A DNA stretch of 45,962 nt from an uncultured Lachnospiraceae bacterium (GCA_900546495.1 URDN01000018.1:1-45962), one strand, 5' to 3'. Shown: positions 8,871 to 17,242, numbered from the stretch's first letter. The notes: generated by a model not told the origin, from the sequence alone. Program-made: numbers and translations.

Positions 8871-8899
8871 TTGCATCCATAACAGAACTGACATAAAAT
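8871..8899 (+). promoter_or_regulatory. Promoter of the AraC-family gene
   Basis: TTGCAT (8871-8876), a 17-nt spacer and TAAAAT (8894-8899), giving a leader of about 35 nt before the start at 8940. Confidence 0.6.
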
Positions 8900-8939
8900 A
8901 TAACAAAAACGACTTTTTTATATTGATATGGAGACAATC

Positions 8940-9833
8940 ATGAAAAATACTATAACAATCTCGGTTCAGGATGATTTTTTGGAAAACCGTGCACACGGTG
9001 ATACCGCTTTTCCCTGTGCTGCATACTATACGGATGCCAGTACACATGATATCCGTTGGCACTGGCACGAAGAATATGAACTTTCTATTGTACGAAGCGG
9101 TTCCTGTCCGCTCTCTGTCGGAACCGATCACCTGACATTACACGCCGGCGATGCTATTTTTATCAATACCGGAACCCTGCATTCTCAGGAAACCACGAAA
9201 TCCACGAAAGATTTTTACAAAGAAGACCTTGTTTTTCACGGACGCCTGATCTATGGCTATAAACATACCGTCTTCTGGCAAAAATACATGGCTCCCATTG
9301 CGACTTCCAGTATTTCCCTGCCCTACATCCACCTGACACCTGCTGTTGTCTGGGAAAAAGAAATCATTGATCTGGTTTCTGATGCCACCAAAATTGCCCG
9401 TGAAAAATCCTTTGGCTATGAATTTTTTATCCGCGAAAAATTATCCCGCATTTTTCTGTTGCTGGCGCAGAACCGAACAGAACTTGCTTCTCACAGTCAG
9501 AACGAAAGTTCTCAAGAAATGCAGCATATCAAAAAAATGATCCGGTATATTCAAAATAATTATACCGAATCCATTTCGCTGAAGCAGCTGGCACAGACCG
9601 CAAATATCTGCGAACGGGAAGTACAGCGTTCTTTCCGCAATGTCATTCGACAGTCTCCGATCCAGTATCTGATCCACTATCGGATTGAAAAAGCCTGTCA
9701 CATGTTGGATTCCGGAGAACAGAGTATTATTGATATCTGTAACAGTTGCGGTTTTTCCAGTCCAAGCTATTTTACGAAAACCTTCAAATCCATTATGGGG
9801 TGTACCCCTAGGGAGTATCGAAATACACGATGA
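8940..9833 (+). CDS. AraC-family transcriptional regulator with cupin sensor domain
   Basis: A 297-residue protein. The N-terminal half is a cupin-type sensor domain (HWHEEYEL near residue 40, then a beta-rich stretch to about 100). The C-terminal 100 residues are a double helix-turn-helix AraC/XylS domain, with the signature ending SSPSYFTKTFKSIMGCTPREYR. Such proteins usually respond to a sugar or small ligand. The start at 8940 is preferred over 8928 because GGAGA lies 6 nt before it. It is divergent from the MATE gene, the likeliest target; the ligand is unknown. Confidence 0.92.
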   Translation: MKNTITISVQDDFLENRAHGDTAFPCAAYYTDASTHDIRWHWHEEYELSIVRSGSCPLSVGTDHLTLHAGDAIFINTGTLHSQETTKSTKDFYKEDLVFHGRLIYGYKHTVFWQKYMAPIATSSISLPYIHLTPAVVWEKEIIDLVSDATKIAREKSFGYEFFIREKLSRIFLLLAQNRTELASHSQNESSQEMQHIKKMIRYIQNNYTESISLKQLAQTANICEREVQRSFRNVIRQSPIQYLIHYRIEKACHMLDSGEQSIIDICNSCGFSSPSYFTKTFKSIMGCTPREYRNTR

Positions 9834-9840
9834 CGCAAAA

Positions 9841-9867
9841 CAGGAAGGGATCATTATTCCCTTCCTG
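9841..9867 (+). terminator. Strong hairpin after the AraC gene
   Basis: A perfect 10-bp stem (CAGGAAGGGA / TCCCTTCCTG) with a 7-nt loop, 7 bp after the stop codon. The following T tract is weak, so termination efficiency is uncertain. Confidence 0.6.
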
Positions 9868-9985
9868 CTGCTCATTTTATATTTCATAATTGATATCATC
9901 AGATTCATCCATATCCATAAGAATTCCATTTATCGATCCCTATGCTATCACATAAATCCTAACTAATCTGTTCTTCTCATTTTGG

Positions 9986-10218
9986 TTCAAGTCGAACGCA
10001 CGTGAGACTTGGTGCGTGATTCTGGTCAGCGAAAGCTGACATATTCTTCTCAGAATCACTGCACTCTACACTTCGTTTCGGTCGGCGCAAAACCATTGTC
10101 TCCCAGACAATGTGCGCCCTCGCGGAGCGTTTATCTCAGTCGGAGATTGTACTCCCACTGAGAAAGACTTGTTATTACTCACCACTTGCAGAAGTGGGAG
10201 TCTTCTCGACTGAGATAA
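9986..10218 (+). repeat. Repeat B, copy 1 (233-bp structured element)
   Basis: Identical base for base, as far as I can read, to 14781-15013. Visible folds: two competing stems near the 5' end (CAAGTC/GACTTG and ACGCAC/GTGCGT); a 9-bp stem GTGATTCTG/CAGAATCAC enclosing GTCAGC-GAAA-GCTGAC with a GNRA loop; a hairpin 10084-10118; and a 12-bp closing stem (10131-10142 with 10207-10218) whose 3' strand is the end of the element. No coding frame and no target duplication are seen. It lies between the convergent AraC and nuclease genes. Its identity is unknown. Confidence 0.95.
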
Positions 10219-10223
10219 TACTT

Positions 10224-11963
10224 TTATTCCGGATGACATCTGCCACATGGCTCATATCCCTGCTGCTGAAGTTCTGCCGCGGTTCCGGTAAACTCCTTAC
10301 GATTATTTTCCTTAATATCTGTCACACTGGAACAATCCGGCGTATGATATTTCATTGTATTTGTATTTAACACGTATGTCTTTTCCGTTTCCTGAGACCG
10401 CTGACCAGACGCTGTGGATGCCGTCTGTGCCGCAAGCTCCTCATCCGTTGCTTTCCGGCTGTCTCCGGTATTATAATCAATGATCACTCCCGGCTGTACA
10501 TTGTAGACATAGACATTGTAGCAGACACCTGCGCCATTATCTTCTACAGATTTTGCTTCCATCTGTACTCCGGAGGCCACCAGATTATCTCCCTCAAAAA
10601 TCGGAGTTACACGGTAGCGCACATGTGCCTTGTTCTGTTTCACATAATCTGCGACTTCATCCTCAAAAGGTAACATTCCTGTCACATTCAGATAACGTGT
10701 TCCCGTGATCAAATTTTTTTCATTCGCATTTTCCCCGCTGAGCTGATATCCGATCAGATGGCATCGATTATATAAATAGCTTCCATCAACACCCTCATAT
10801 TTAATTGTGTGCCAGCCGCTCGGTTTTACCTGGCCAATGGGTCCACGCTCCTCCGTCGGCATCAGATCAATGCCGACAATTGCATTTGCCACACCACATC
10901 TGCCAAGACTGTCCAGATTCGAATAATCCTCATAGGATGTCGTCTGCATATCAGCATCTGTAAAATCAGGTATATTATTGTTGATTGTTACATAAGGCTG
11001 ACCGGAATACGCCGGAATGCTGTCTGGCGATATACTTTCACTGCTCTGTGATGCGCTACTGCTGTCTGTAGACTGATCCTGCGATTCTGCAACTGCCTGA
11101 CCATCGGTTTCTGCCTGTGTGGTACGTGGTTCCGGTGTCGGAGGCAGGGAACATGCCGAAGTAAGGACGGTTGCTACCACAATCAGCGGAATCAATACTG
11201 CACGCATTGTTTTTGTAACTTTATGTAACAGATCTTTTTTCTTTTCGGATGTTGCAGATGCAACATCTGCATCTGACGCTTTTGTACTTTCTACCATTTT
11301 TGCATCTTTCCCTTTTCCGGTGTTCGAAGAATCTTCATCCATCTCATCATCCACGACTCCTGCATTCTCCTTCAAAAATGCTCGCAGTTTCTCATAATCT
11401 TCCGTAAATACCATCGCCTGCATGCCGGCTTTTCGGGCACCTTCTACATTGTCTTCCCGATCATCAAAAAACAGACATTCTTCAGGATTTAACTGATATG
11501 TTTCTAACAGACATTCGTAAATCCGTACATCCGGTTTAATCAGATGTACATCTGAAGATACCATGACTCCATCAAAATCTTCCAATGAAGAAAATTTCGG
11601 AAAATACCGATAAAACTCATCTGCGGCATTGGAAAGCACATAGGTACTATACCCCCATCTTCGTGCATCCTCACACAACTTTGCAGACTCCTCCAACGGC
11701 TCCATACAGATATCCCAGCCATACACACATTTTTTCAATTCCTCATGATATTGCTCAGGGATTCTTTTTGCCACACTTTCATACATTTCCTCGATAGAAA
11801 TCGTTCCTCTGTCCCGTTCTACCCATTCCGGACCCTGAAACAATTCTTTTCGAATCAGGTTTCTTGCTTGCTCTGATGAAACATATTCACGCAATGGGAC
11901 TTCCGGATCGTAGCGCATCAGCACATTTCCCATATCAAATATTAAATTCTTGATTTTTGCCAT
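10224..11963 (-). CDS. HAD-family phosphatase fused to a membrane segment and a DNA/RNA non-specific nuclease
   Basis: A 579-residue protein with three parts. Residues 1-200 form a HAD-IA hydrolase: nucleophile motif FDMGNVL, YVLSNA, the KPDVRIYE lysine, and FFDDREDN. An acidic/Lys linker (about 200-245) follows, then a hydrophobic segment ending LTSAC, which looks exactly like a lipoprotein signal but lies internally (about 250-272). Residues about 310-500 are a nuclease of the EndA/streptodornase type with NRCHLIGYQL (catalytic His) and a following Asn. A Cys/His end (CSS...EPCGRCHP) resembles a small metal site seen after such nucleases. No ribosome binding site precedes the internal Met, so one polypeptide is predicted, HAD inside and nuclease outside. 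Its role is unknown. Confidence 0.85.
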   Translation of the reverse strand: MAKIKNLIFDMGNVLMRYDPEVPLREYVSSEQARNLIRKELFQGPEWVERDRGTISIEEMYESVAKRIPEQYHEELKKCVYGWDICMEPLEESAKLCEDARRWGYSTYVLSNAADEFYRYFPKFSSLEDFDGVMVSSDVHLIKPDVRIYECLLETYQLNPEECLFFDDREDNVEGARKAGMQAMVFTEDYEKLRAFLKENAGVVDDEMDEDSSNTGKGKDAKMVESTKASDADVASATSEKKKDLLHKVTKTMRAVLIPLIVVATVLTSACSLPPTPEPRTTQAETDGQAVAESQDQSTDSSSASQSSESISPDSIPAYSGQPYVTINNNIPDFTDADMQTTSYEDYSNLDSLGRCGVANAIVGIDLMPTEERGPIGQVKPSGWHTIKYEGVDGSYLYNRCHLIGYQLSGENANEKNLITGTRYLNVTGMLPFEDEVADYVKQNKAHVRYRVTPIFEGDNLVASGVQMEAKSVEDNGAGVCYNVYVYNVQPGVIIDYNTGDSRKATDEELAAQTASTASGQRSQETEKTYVLNTNTMKYHTPDCSSVTDIKENNRKEFTGTAAELQQQGYEPCGRCHPE

Positions 11964-11986
11964 AACTTACCTGCCTTTTTTAACCC

Positions 11987-12054
11987 AAAGAATGCCACTT
12001 TGCATACTCACATATAAAATCATATATGGAATACTCAAAGTGACATTCTTTTTT
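11987..12054 (+). other. Long imperfect hairpin between copA and the HAD-nuclease gene
   Basis: Arms AAAGAATGCCACTTTG (11987-12002) and CAAAGTGACATTCTTT (12036-12051) pair over 16 bp with one mismatch, with an inner CATATA/TATATG stem. The T run follows on the plus strand, although both flanking genes are on the minus strand; there it would lie in the leader of the HAD-nuclease mRNA. The function is unclear. Nothing else is seen in 12052-12157. Confidence 0.45.
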
Positions 12055-12157
12055 CTATAATTTTTATTTCCAAAATGCCTTTTTATTGATTTAGACATTT
12101 GCATCAGATCCCAGAATTTTTCTGCTCATCATTCATAGATCTGACGCCACAAATATC

Positions 12158-12367
12158 CTAGCGGATTCCAGTGACCTCGTAACCTTCCTCTTCTACTGCC
12201 TTTTTCAGTGCAGCATCATCTACGGAACCAGATAACTGAACAACAGCACTTCCTTTCTCATGGCTTGCTTCTGCGGATGCAACCCCCTCTAATGCCTCTA
12301 ATGCTTTCTTTACATGTGCCTCACAGTGTCCGCACATCATTCCTTTGATCTCGATTACTTTCTCCAT
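12158..12367 (-). CDS. Possible free CopZ copper chaperone from an internal start inside copA
   Basis: In frame within copA, the ATG at 12365-12367 is preceded by a perfect AGGAGGT (12375-12381) at 7-nt spacing. Initiation there would give a 69-residue stand-alone HMA protein with GMMCGHCEAH, the size and sequence type of CopZ, which carries Cu(I) to CopA. This suggests either an internal start producing both fused and free chaperone, or a recent fusion of once-separate copA and copZ genes that kept the old ribosome binding site. The expression is inferred. Confidence 0.55.
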   Translation of the reverse strand: MEKVIEIKGMMCGHCEAHVKKALEALEGVASAEASHEKGSAVVQLSGSVDDAALKKAVEEEGYEVTGIR

Positions 12368-14725
12368 GTCATTTACCTCCTGTTTTTCAGCCATTACATC
12401 TGTATTTACTACAATCTGTAACTCCTGCTGATTCTGATTCTTTTTATGGTTTTTCTTTTTATCACGCTTTGTACTGTAAACCTTTACAAAATTCAAGCGC
12501 AATGCATTTGTTACCACGCAAAAACTGGACAAACTCATAGCTGCTGCCCCGAACATCGGGTTTAATTTCAGTCCAAACCAATGATACCACACTCCGGCGG
12601 CAATCGGAATACCTATTACGTTATAAATGAATGCCCAGAACAGATTTTCGTGAATGTTGCGCAATACTGCACGGCTCAGACGGATAGCCGCCGGCACATC
12701 AGAAAGACTGCTTTTTACCAGAACAACATCTGCCGCATCCAGGGCTACATCTGCACCTGCTCCAATGGCGATTCCCATATCTGCACGGGTTAATGCCGGA
12801 GCATCATTGATTCCATCACCAACCATAGCAACTTTTCCACGCTGCTGCAATTCACGGATCACGCGTTCCTTTCCATCCGGAAGGACACCTGCGATCACAC
12901 GGTCTACGCCCGCCTGTGCACCAATGGTCTCGGCTGTGCGCTCATTATCACCGGTCAGCATAACAACTTCAATTCCCATATTCTGAAGCTGAGAAATTGC
13001 CTGCGGGCTGTCTTCTTTGATAACATCAGCTACCGCAATAATACCAAACAGTTTTTCTTCTGTTGCAAAAAACAGTGGTGTCTTTCCCTGTTTTGCAAGT
13101 TCTTCTGCCTGACGCTGCATATTTTCGGAAATCGTTGTTTCGCCGGAAATGAATTTCAGATTTCCACCAAACACCTGCTGTCCGGAAACGCTTCCTGACA
13201 AACCATTTCCCGGCATCGCCTGAAACTCATCTGCCGCAGAAACCGTAATCTGCTGTTCTTCGCCATAAGCCACGATAGCTTTTGCCAGTGGATGCTCACT
13301 TTTTAACTCCAGAGCCAGTGCAGTCTGTACCAAAGTATCTTTCGTAATACCCTCACCCGGTATGATATCTGTTACTTTTGGTTCCCCCTGTGTAATAGTT
13401 CCGGTCTTATCCAGTGCCACAATGTCTACTTTTCCGGTCTCTTCCAGAGATACCGCAGTCTTAAATAATACACCGTTTTTCGCACCTACACCGTTTCCAA
13501 CCATGATTGCAACCGGTGTGGCAAGGCCTAACGCACACGGGCAGCTGATAACCAACACGGAAATTCCCCTTGCCAATGCAAAACCAAAATCTACGCCTAC
13601 CAAAAGCCATACAATAACTGTCACTATCGCGATAGAAATAACTGCCGGTACAAAAACACCGGATACTTTATCTGCCACTTTTGCGATCGGAGCCTTTGTC
13701 GCTGCCGCATCGCTGACCATTTGAATGATCTGGGAAAGTGTCGTGTCATTTCCGACTCTGGTTGCCCGGCACTTTAAGAATCCAGACTGATTTAACGTTG
13801 CAGCAGAAACACTGTCTCCCGCGCCTTTATCCACAGGAATACTCTCACCGGTCAGCGCAGATTCGTTCAGAGCACTGCTTCCCTCAATGATCACACCATC
13901 CACCGGAACGCTCTCTCCCGGACGTACCACAAAGATATCTCCAGTCTGTACCTGTTCTACCGGAACAGAGACTTCCTCACCATCCCGCAGGATCGTTGCT
14001 TTTTTCGGAGCAAGCTGCATCAGGCTCTTTAACGCATTGGTGGTTTTTCCTTTGGAATAAGCCTCTAACATTTTTCCAACTGTGATCAATGTCAGGATCA
14101 TGGCTGCGGATTCAAAATAAAACTCATCCATGTACTGCATTACAGCCTCCATATCCATCCGCATCTGTGCGCCGGTCATGGCAAATAATACGTACGTGCT
14201 GTAAGCAAAAGATGCACCGGAACCAAGTGCTACCAGCGTATCCATGTTTGGAGACTTATGCAGCAGACTTGTAAATCCACTGACAAAAAACTTCTGGTTG
14301 ATGATCATGACCAGAATGGTCAGAAGCATCTGATACAGTCCCATGGCCACATGATTTCCCGCCATAAAGGAAGGCAACGGCCAGTTCCACATCATATGTC
14401 CCATAGAAACATACATCAACGGAATCAGGATCACAACGGACGCGATCAATCGTTTCCGCAATTTTGGCGTCTCATGATCCTTCAATGCCTCCTCATCAAA
14501 GACCGGTGCGGATGTATTCTGCTCTCCGCCCTGCAAAGAAGCGCCATACCCCGCCTGGGTAACCGCCTGTATAATATCTGACGGTGCTGCCGTACCTTCC
14601 ACATTCATGGAATTGGTCAGCAGACTGACGGTAACGGAAGTTACACCGGGTACCTTCGCCACCGCTTTTTCCACATGAGCACTGCAGGCTGCACAGCTCA
14701 TGCCTGTTACTGAAAATTTATCCAT
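12158..14725 (-). CDS. copA: Copper-exporting P1B-type ATPase with N- and C-terminal metal-binding domains
   Basis: An 855-residue ATPase that pumps Cu(I) out across the cytoplasmic membrane. In order: an N-terminal HMA domain with GMSCAACSAHVE; eight membrane segments including the CPC ion site (ISCPCALG); actuator motif TGES; phosphorylation site DKTGT; SEHPLAKA; TGDN; GDGINDAP. After the last segment comes a Lys/Asn-rich linker, then a second, CopZ-like HMA domain with GMMCGHCEAHV. A C-terminal HMA is unusual. The start at 14725 (MDKFSV) is chosen because GAGGTG sits 9 nt upstream; the frame opens at a GTG inside that site. It lies downstream of csoR with repeat B between them. Confidence 0.95.
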   Translation of the reverse strand: MDKFSVTGMSCAACSAHVEKAVAKVPGVTSVTVSLLTNSMNVEGTAAPSDIIQAVTQAGYGASLQGGEQNTSAPVFDEEALKDHETPKLRKRLIASVVILIPLMYVSMGHMMWNWPLPSFMAGNHVAMGLYQMLLTILVMIINQKFFVSGFTSLLHKSPNMDTLVALGSGASFAYSTYVLFAMTGAQMRMDMEAVMQYMDEFYFESAAMILTLITVGKMLEAYSKGKTTNALKSLMQLAPKKATILRDGEEVSVPVEQVQTGDIFVVRPGESVPVDGVIIEGSSALNESALTGESIPVDKGAGDSVSAATLNQSGFLKCRATRVGNDTTLSQIIQMVSDAAATKAPIAKVADKVSGVFVPAVISIAIVTVIVWLLVGVDFGFALARGISVLVISCPCALGLATPVAIMVGNGVGAKNGVLFKTAVSLEETGKVDIVALDKTGTITQGEPKVTDIIPGEGITKDTLVQTALALELKSEHPLAKAIVAYGEEQQITVSAADEFQAMPGNGLSGSVSGQQVFGGNLKFISGETTISENMQRQAEELAKQGKTPLFFATEEKLFGIIAVADVIKEDSPQAISQLQNMGIEVVMLTGDNERTAETIGAQAGVDRVIAGVLPDGKERVIRELQQRGKVAMVGDGINDAPALTRADMGIAIGAGADVALDAADVVLVKSSLSDVPAAIRLSRAVLRNIHENLFWAFIYNVIGIPIAAGVWYHWFGLKLNPMFGAAAMSLSSFCVVTNALRLNFVKVYSTKRDKKKNHKKNQNQQELQIVVNTDVMAEKQEVNDMEKVIEIKGMMCGHCEAHVKKALEALEGVASAEASHEKGSAVVQLSGSVDDAALKKAVEEEGYEVTGIR

Positions 14726-14780
14726 AAATTTCTTCACCTCGTTTATTCTCTGTTCGTGCGCATTTTATCCATTTGTCTTA

Positions 14781-15013
14781 TTCAAGTCGAACGCACGTGA
14801 GACTTGGTGCGTGATTCTGGTCAGCGAAAGCTGACATATTCTTCTCAGAATCACTGCACTCTACACTTCGTTTCGGTCGGCGCAAAACCATTGTCTCCCA
14901 GACAATGTGCGCCCTCGCGGAGCGTTTATCTCAGTCGGAGATTGTACTCCCACTGAGAAAGACTTGTTATTACTCACCACTTGCAGAAGTGGGAGTCTTC
15001 TCGACTGAGATAA
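14781..15013 (+). repeat. Repeat B, copy 2 (identical to 9986-10218)
   Basis: The same 233 bases in the same orientation as copy 1, here inserted between csoR and copA, both read leftward, so the copper transcript would carry its complement. Flanks differ completely from those of copy 1 (CTTA before and AAAT after, against TTGG and TACT), so the ends are sharply defined and there is no target duplication. The identity of the copies implies recent movement or gene conversion. Confidence 0.95.
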
Positions 15014-15091
15014 AAATCATACTAAGCCACATAAATATAACCTAAATTTCATATGTACACTTCTGATCAATCACATATGCATCAAAATCCT

Positions 15092-15421
15092 TTATTTCAT
15101 CAGTTTCTGCATCGTTGTAACCAGCTCATCAATGACACTGTCATCACCGTTTCGCACATTTTCCACCACACAGGTTTTGATATGATTTGCAAGCAATACT
15201 TTATTAAAACTGTTCAGCGCTGCATTGATAGCTGCCACCTGTGTCAGAATATCCACACAATAGGCATCTCGTTCCAGCATACCTTTCACACCGCGCACCT
15301 GACCTTCAATGCGGCTGAGCCGGTTCATCAAATCCTTATATTCTTTCTCGTCACGCTCTTTTTTCTTATGACAACAGCAACAGGATTCTTCCTGTACCGG
15401 AGTAGTTTTCTCTTTTTCCAT
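15092..15421 (-). CDS. csoR: Copper-sensing repressor CsoR (DUF156 family)
   Basis: A 109-residue all-helical DUF156 protein. The Cu(I) ligand pattern is present: Cys in DAYCVDIL, and His and Cys in NHIKTCVV. An N-terminal CCCCHKKK cluster is an extra that occurs in several clostridial relatives. Apo-CsoR binds operator DNA and lets go when it binds Cu(I). The start at 15421 (MEKEKTT) is chosen because the predicted transcription start is at about 15468, which would leave almost no leader for the frame opening at 15463. A CsoR operator sits in its own promoter, so it is autoregulated and should control copA too. Confidence 0.93.
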   Translation of the reverse strand: MEKEKTTPVQEESCCCCHKKKERDEKEYKDLMNRLSRIEGQVRGVKGMLERDAYCVDILTQVAAINAALNSFNKVLLANHIKTCVVENVRNGDDSVIDELVTTMQKLMK

Positions 15422-15474
15422 ATAATCTACCCACTTTCTTTTCAAAATTGTAATTCTTTCCATTACACTGGCTC

Positions 15475-15503
15475 AGTATATACCCCTACAGGGTATATGT
15501 CAA
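15475..15503 (-). promoter_or_regulatory. csoR promoter with CsoR operator in the spacer
   Basis: Read leftward: TTGACA (15498-15503), 17 nt, TATACT (15475-15480), close to consensus. The spacer holds the G/C-tract palindrome TACCCCTACAGGGTA (15481-15495) with flanking TATA arms, the classic CsoR operator form. Repressor binding would block RNA polymerase. No second such operator is seen upstream of copA. Confidence 0.88.
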
Positions 15504-15506
15504 GCG

Positions 15507-15562
15507 TAAAAATCCGGAAAACACATCAATGATAAAAAATATCAAAAATGTATTTTCCGGAT
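15507..15562 (-). terminator. Terminator of the pan-coaBC operon
   Basis: A 15-bp stem (15548-15562 with 15512-15526, one G-U pair) followed leftward by TTTTT. It ends just before the csoR -35 element, insulating csoR from the upstream operon. The 75 bp between it and the coaBC stop hold nothing recognisable. Confidence 0.88.
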
Positions 15563-15637
15563 CTGTCAATTTCTTATTCTCTCTTTTTACTATATTACCG
15601 CAGTTCACGCGCGCCATTCGCAAACAAAACTGTAACC

Positions 15638-16825
15638 CTACATTCTCTCAAGAATGGTATCTAAAATACAGCCCGCAGCTTCTTTTTTGCTCATCAGTGG
15701 CAGTTCTTTTTCCATATCACCTGCGATCAGTGTGATCACATTGGTATCGGTGCCGAATCCGGCCCCTGCCACTTTCAGGTTATTTGCTACGATCATATCC
15801 AGATTTTTCTTTGCAATCTTGGCTCTGGAGTTTTCCAGCATGTTCTGTGTCTCCATGGAAAAACCGCATAAGAACTGGTGTGTCTTGGAAGCCCCAAGAG
15901 TTGCCAGAATATCCTTGGTCCGTGTAAGCGGAATGGACATATCGCCATCTTTTTTCTTCACTTTCTCAGTGCTGACCTCTGCCGGGCGGTAATCTGCCAC
16001 AGCTGCCGTCATAATCACGATATCGGTATCCTCATATTCCTCAGTCACCGCATCATACATATCCTGTGCAGAAATTACCGGTTTCACATTAACAAACATT
16101 GGTGGCTCCATGGCACACGGTCCTGTCACCAGTGTCACATCCGCACCACGCAGCATCGCATTTTCCGCAATTGCATATCCCATTTTTCCGGTGGAATGAT
16201 TGGTGATATAACGCACCGGGTCAATGGCTTCCTGAGTCGGTCCTGCCGTTACCAGTATTTTTTTGTCTGCCAGATCTTTTTCAAAAGCAATGACACGCAG
16301 AATATACTGAAACAGTACTTCCGGCTCCGGCATTTTTCCTTTTCCCACATCTCTGCAGGCAAGCATACCGCTGGCTGGTTCAATGATCTGCTTTCCATAG
16401 GAAGCCAGCACCTTTAAATTATCCTGCAGAATCGGATTTTCATACATATTTGTATTCATCGTCGGAACGATCAGCATCGGTGCTTTACATGCCATCGCAG
16501 TGGTCGTCAACATATCATCTGCGATTCCATGCGCCAGCTTACCGATCACATTTGCAGAAGCCGGTGCAATCATCATTACATCCGCCTGCTGTGCCAGACT
16601 CACATGCTGTACGTCAAACTGAAAATTTCGGTCAAATGTATCCACCAGACATTTGTGTCTTGTCAGCGTCTCAAATGCCGTCGGATGAATAAAATTTGTC
16701 GCATTCTGCGTCATGATCACATGCACATCTGCATGCTGTTTAATCAGCATACTTGCAAGTGATGCAATCTTATAAGCTGCAATACTTCCTGTCACACCCA
16801 ATACAACGGTTTTTCCTTTTAACAT
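15638..16825 (-). CDS. coaBC: Bifunctional phosphopantothenoylcysteine decarboxylase/synthetase CoaBC
   Basis: A 395-residue protein. The N-terminal FMN-dependent decarboxylase (CoaC, about 1-180) carries the catalytic His in QHVSLAQQ, the PTMNTNMYENP loop and the ACRDVGKGKMPEPE flap with its Cys. The C-terminal CTP-dependent synthetase (CoaB) begins at about residue 188 with ILVTAGPTQE and has the DPVRYITNHSTGKMG motif. It makes 4'-phosphopantetheine for CoA. It follows panD by 9 bp and ends the pantothenate operon. Confidence 0.96.
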   Translation of the reverse strand: MLKGKTVVLGVTGSIAAYKIASLASMLIKQHADVHVIMTQNATNFIHPTAFETLTRHKCLVDTFDRNFQFDVQHVSLAQQADVMMIAPASANVIGKLAHGIADDMLTTTAMACKAPMLIVPTMNTNMYENPILQDNLKVLASYGKQIIEPASGMLACRDVGKGKMPEPEVLFQYILRVIAFEKDLADKKILVTAGPTQEAIDPVRYITNHSTGKMGYAIAENAMLRGADVTLVTGPCAMEPPMFVNVKPVISAQDMYDAVTEEYEDTDIVIMTAAVADYRPAEVSTEKVKKKDGDMSIPLTRTKDILATLGASKTHQFLCGFSMETQNMLENSRAKIAKKNLDMIVANNLKVAGAGFGTDTNVITLIAGDMEKELPLMSKKEAAGCILDTILERM

Positions 16826-16834
16826 GATTTCTTT

Positions 16835-17242
16835 CTACTCCTCATCCAGTCTTGCTTTATCGAACAACTGGCCGTGTTTCTCATAATTAGTCACCCGGTC
16901 AATCCGATTGATTTCATCTACAAAGACAACCGATGGTTTGTGCGTCTTTGCTTCTTCCGGCGTCATATCCGCATAAGACATAATGATGACTTTATCCTTG
17001 ACAGAGGCACAGCGGGCAGCTGCCCCGTTTAAGCAGATCATTCCGCTTCCACGCTCTCCGGCAATGGTGTATGTCTCAAAACGTGCGCCATTATTAACAT
17101 CTACAATCTGAACTTTCTCATATTCGAGAATACCAGCAGCATCCAGAAGATCCTCATCAATGGTGATACTTCCTACATAATCAAGCGCAGCCTGTATCAC
17201 AGTTGCACGGTGAATTTTTCCTTTTAACATCTGAAGGGTCAT
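16835..17242 (-). CDS. panD: Aspartate 1-decarboxylase PanD
   Basis: The 135-residue proenzyme contains the self-cleavage site YVGSIT (Gly-Ser near residue 24-25); the Ser becomes the pyruvoyl group of the active subunit. It makes beta-alanine for PanC. The start at 17242 (MTLQML) is favoured by GAGG 11 nt upstream; the frame to 17314 has no support. A C-terminal tail of about 10 residues (LFDKARLDEE) is slightly longer than in E. coli. Confidence 0.94.
   Translation of the reverse strand: MTLQMLKGKIHRATVIQAALDYVGSITIDEDLLDAAGILEYEKVQIVDVNNGARFETYTIAGERGSGMICLNGAAARCASVKDKVIIMSYADMTPEEAKTHKPSVVFVDEINRIDRVTNYEKHGQLFDKARLDEE

Noticed and set aside
9986..10218. HEARO/IscB-type omega-RNA identity for repeat B
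   Set aside because: HEARO elements, as I recall, insert after ATGA or GTGA; neither flank fits in either orientation, and no IscB is near. Left unidentified.
10066..10370. Short frames crossing repeat B copy 1
   Set aside because: They run from the repeat into unrelated flanking DNA, have no start signal, and are not preserved as whole frames at copy 2.
11197..11212. Separate lipoprotein nuclease gene starting at the internal Met of the HAD fusion
   Set aside because: No ribosome binding site precedes it, and the frame is open through the linker, so a single fused gene is the simpler reading.
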